Positions 31,847 through 32,063 of a stretch of 32,063 nucleotides of DNA are shown in pieces. The translations under genes and the position numbers were made by a program. A model generated the notes under the pieces. That model was not told the origin of the DNA, did no database searches, and saw only the letters and a list, made by a program, of their open reading frames with translations. How positions within the stretch are numbered: position 1 is the stretch's first letter; the number at the start of each line of letters is the position of its first letter. Origin of the DNA: HGM04593 sp045654885 (lineage in GTDB: Bacteria > Bacteroidota > Bacteroidia > Bacteroidales > Bacteroidaceae); the NCBI GenBank assembly GCA_045654885.1, contig JAZOOF010000032.1, positions 1 to 32,063 on the forward strand. Direction: 5' to 3'.

Positions 31847-32063
31847 AAAACTCGCTTTCGCTCGCCGTTAAATTCTACAGCAGTCCTCAACCTTAATTGT
31901 TCACTTGTATTTTTCTTCAACTCTTTCTTTCTGTACTTTTTTGAAAAAGTACCAAAAACAGGGCAGTCGTGTACGGCATTCGGTGCTTCCTTTGTTCAAG
32001 AGTCGCTTTGCGACATCTTTCAGTCGGTTCACACCTCGCCGCTCGCTGCTTGTCGCAATGCTT
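31847..32063. repeat. Probable dispersed repeat at the right edge
   Basis: The 273 bp after the AraC gene hold no recognisable gene. From about 31847 the sequence changes character: it holds GCTTTCGCTCGC (31854-31865), a 9-bp-arm palindrome GTACTTTTT-TG-AAAAAGTAC (31933-31952) and a small hairpin GTCGC-TTT-GCGAC (32002-32014). Both strands stay open for long stretches, including a minus-strand frame from the edge to a stop at 31901-31903. Low-information frames of this kind are, from memory, widespread in Bacteroides and Prevotella genomes and reflect a multicopy element. It continues beyond the window. Confidence 0.4.

Noticed and set aside
1..32063. CRISPR array, prophage, integrase or insertion sequence
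   Set aside because: No regularly spaced short repeats, transposase, integrase or phage structural gene was recognised anywhere in the window.

Overview
The window reads as chromosomal DNA from a Bacteroidales bacterium, most like Bacteroidaceae or Prevotellaceae. The evidence is the recurring Bacteroidetes promoter (-33 TTG, about 19-21 bp, then -7 TAnnTTTG) in front of most transcription units, Bacteroidetes-specific families (DUF4919, DUF4296, PCMD/GEVED surface protein, lipoprotein TamL, cysteine-poor DksA), lipoproteins with short lipoboxes, no clear Shine-Dalgarno sites, and the IleRS signature GIHH in place of HIGH. No rRNA, phage, integrase, transposase or CRISPR array was seen. Most of the window is housekeeping sequence.

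Layout. 1-269: left edge with a possible truncated minus-strand ORF. 270-1321 (-): lrgA-lrgB, preceded by a 122-bp imperfect palindrome. 1476-4767 (-): fabD, a cytoplasmic GH13 amylase and a secreted DUF4919 protein, closed by a perfect hairpin. 4918-8167 (-): an AmpG/MurT-like MFS permease, a BadF-type sugar kinase with its own promoter, and an FKBP lipoprotein. 8199-9648 (-): gdhA. 9649-10002: AT-rich divergent promoter region. 10003-13668 (+): a 1221-residue secreted protein with PCMD, four Ig-like repeats and GEVED. 13810-15225 (+): an AmgK-like sugar kinase fused to a RapZ C-terminal domain. 15284-20898 (+): ileS, dksA-like, lspA, a DUF4296 lipoprotein and a small ORF, meeting an rRNA methyltransferase (-) tail to tail. 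21788-26338 (+): tamL, a YycJ/WalJ-type metallo-hydrolase and tyrS. 26470-28273 (+): tRNA-His with terminator, a secreted TonB C-terminal-domain protein and an ATP-grasp-like protein. 28323-30853 (+): aminopeptidase P and a divergent GDPD-like lipoprotein. 30951-31790 (+): an AraC regulator. 31847-32063: non-coding, probably repetitive sequence.

How the genes fit together. A recurring theme is envelope and amino-sugar metabolism: a permease and kinase resembling the MurNAc uptake pair of Tannerella, a kinase of the AmgK type joined to a domain that in RapZ senses glucosamine-6-phosphate, LrgAB, LspA, TamL and several lipoproteins. The AmgK-RapZ fusion is the most interesting item. It suggests a sugar-1-kinase of cell-wall recycling under direct allosteric control by an amino-sugar phosphate. 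That role is inferred from domain content and nothing in the window proves it.
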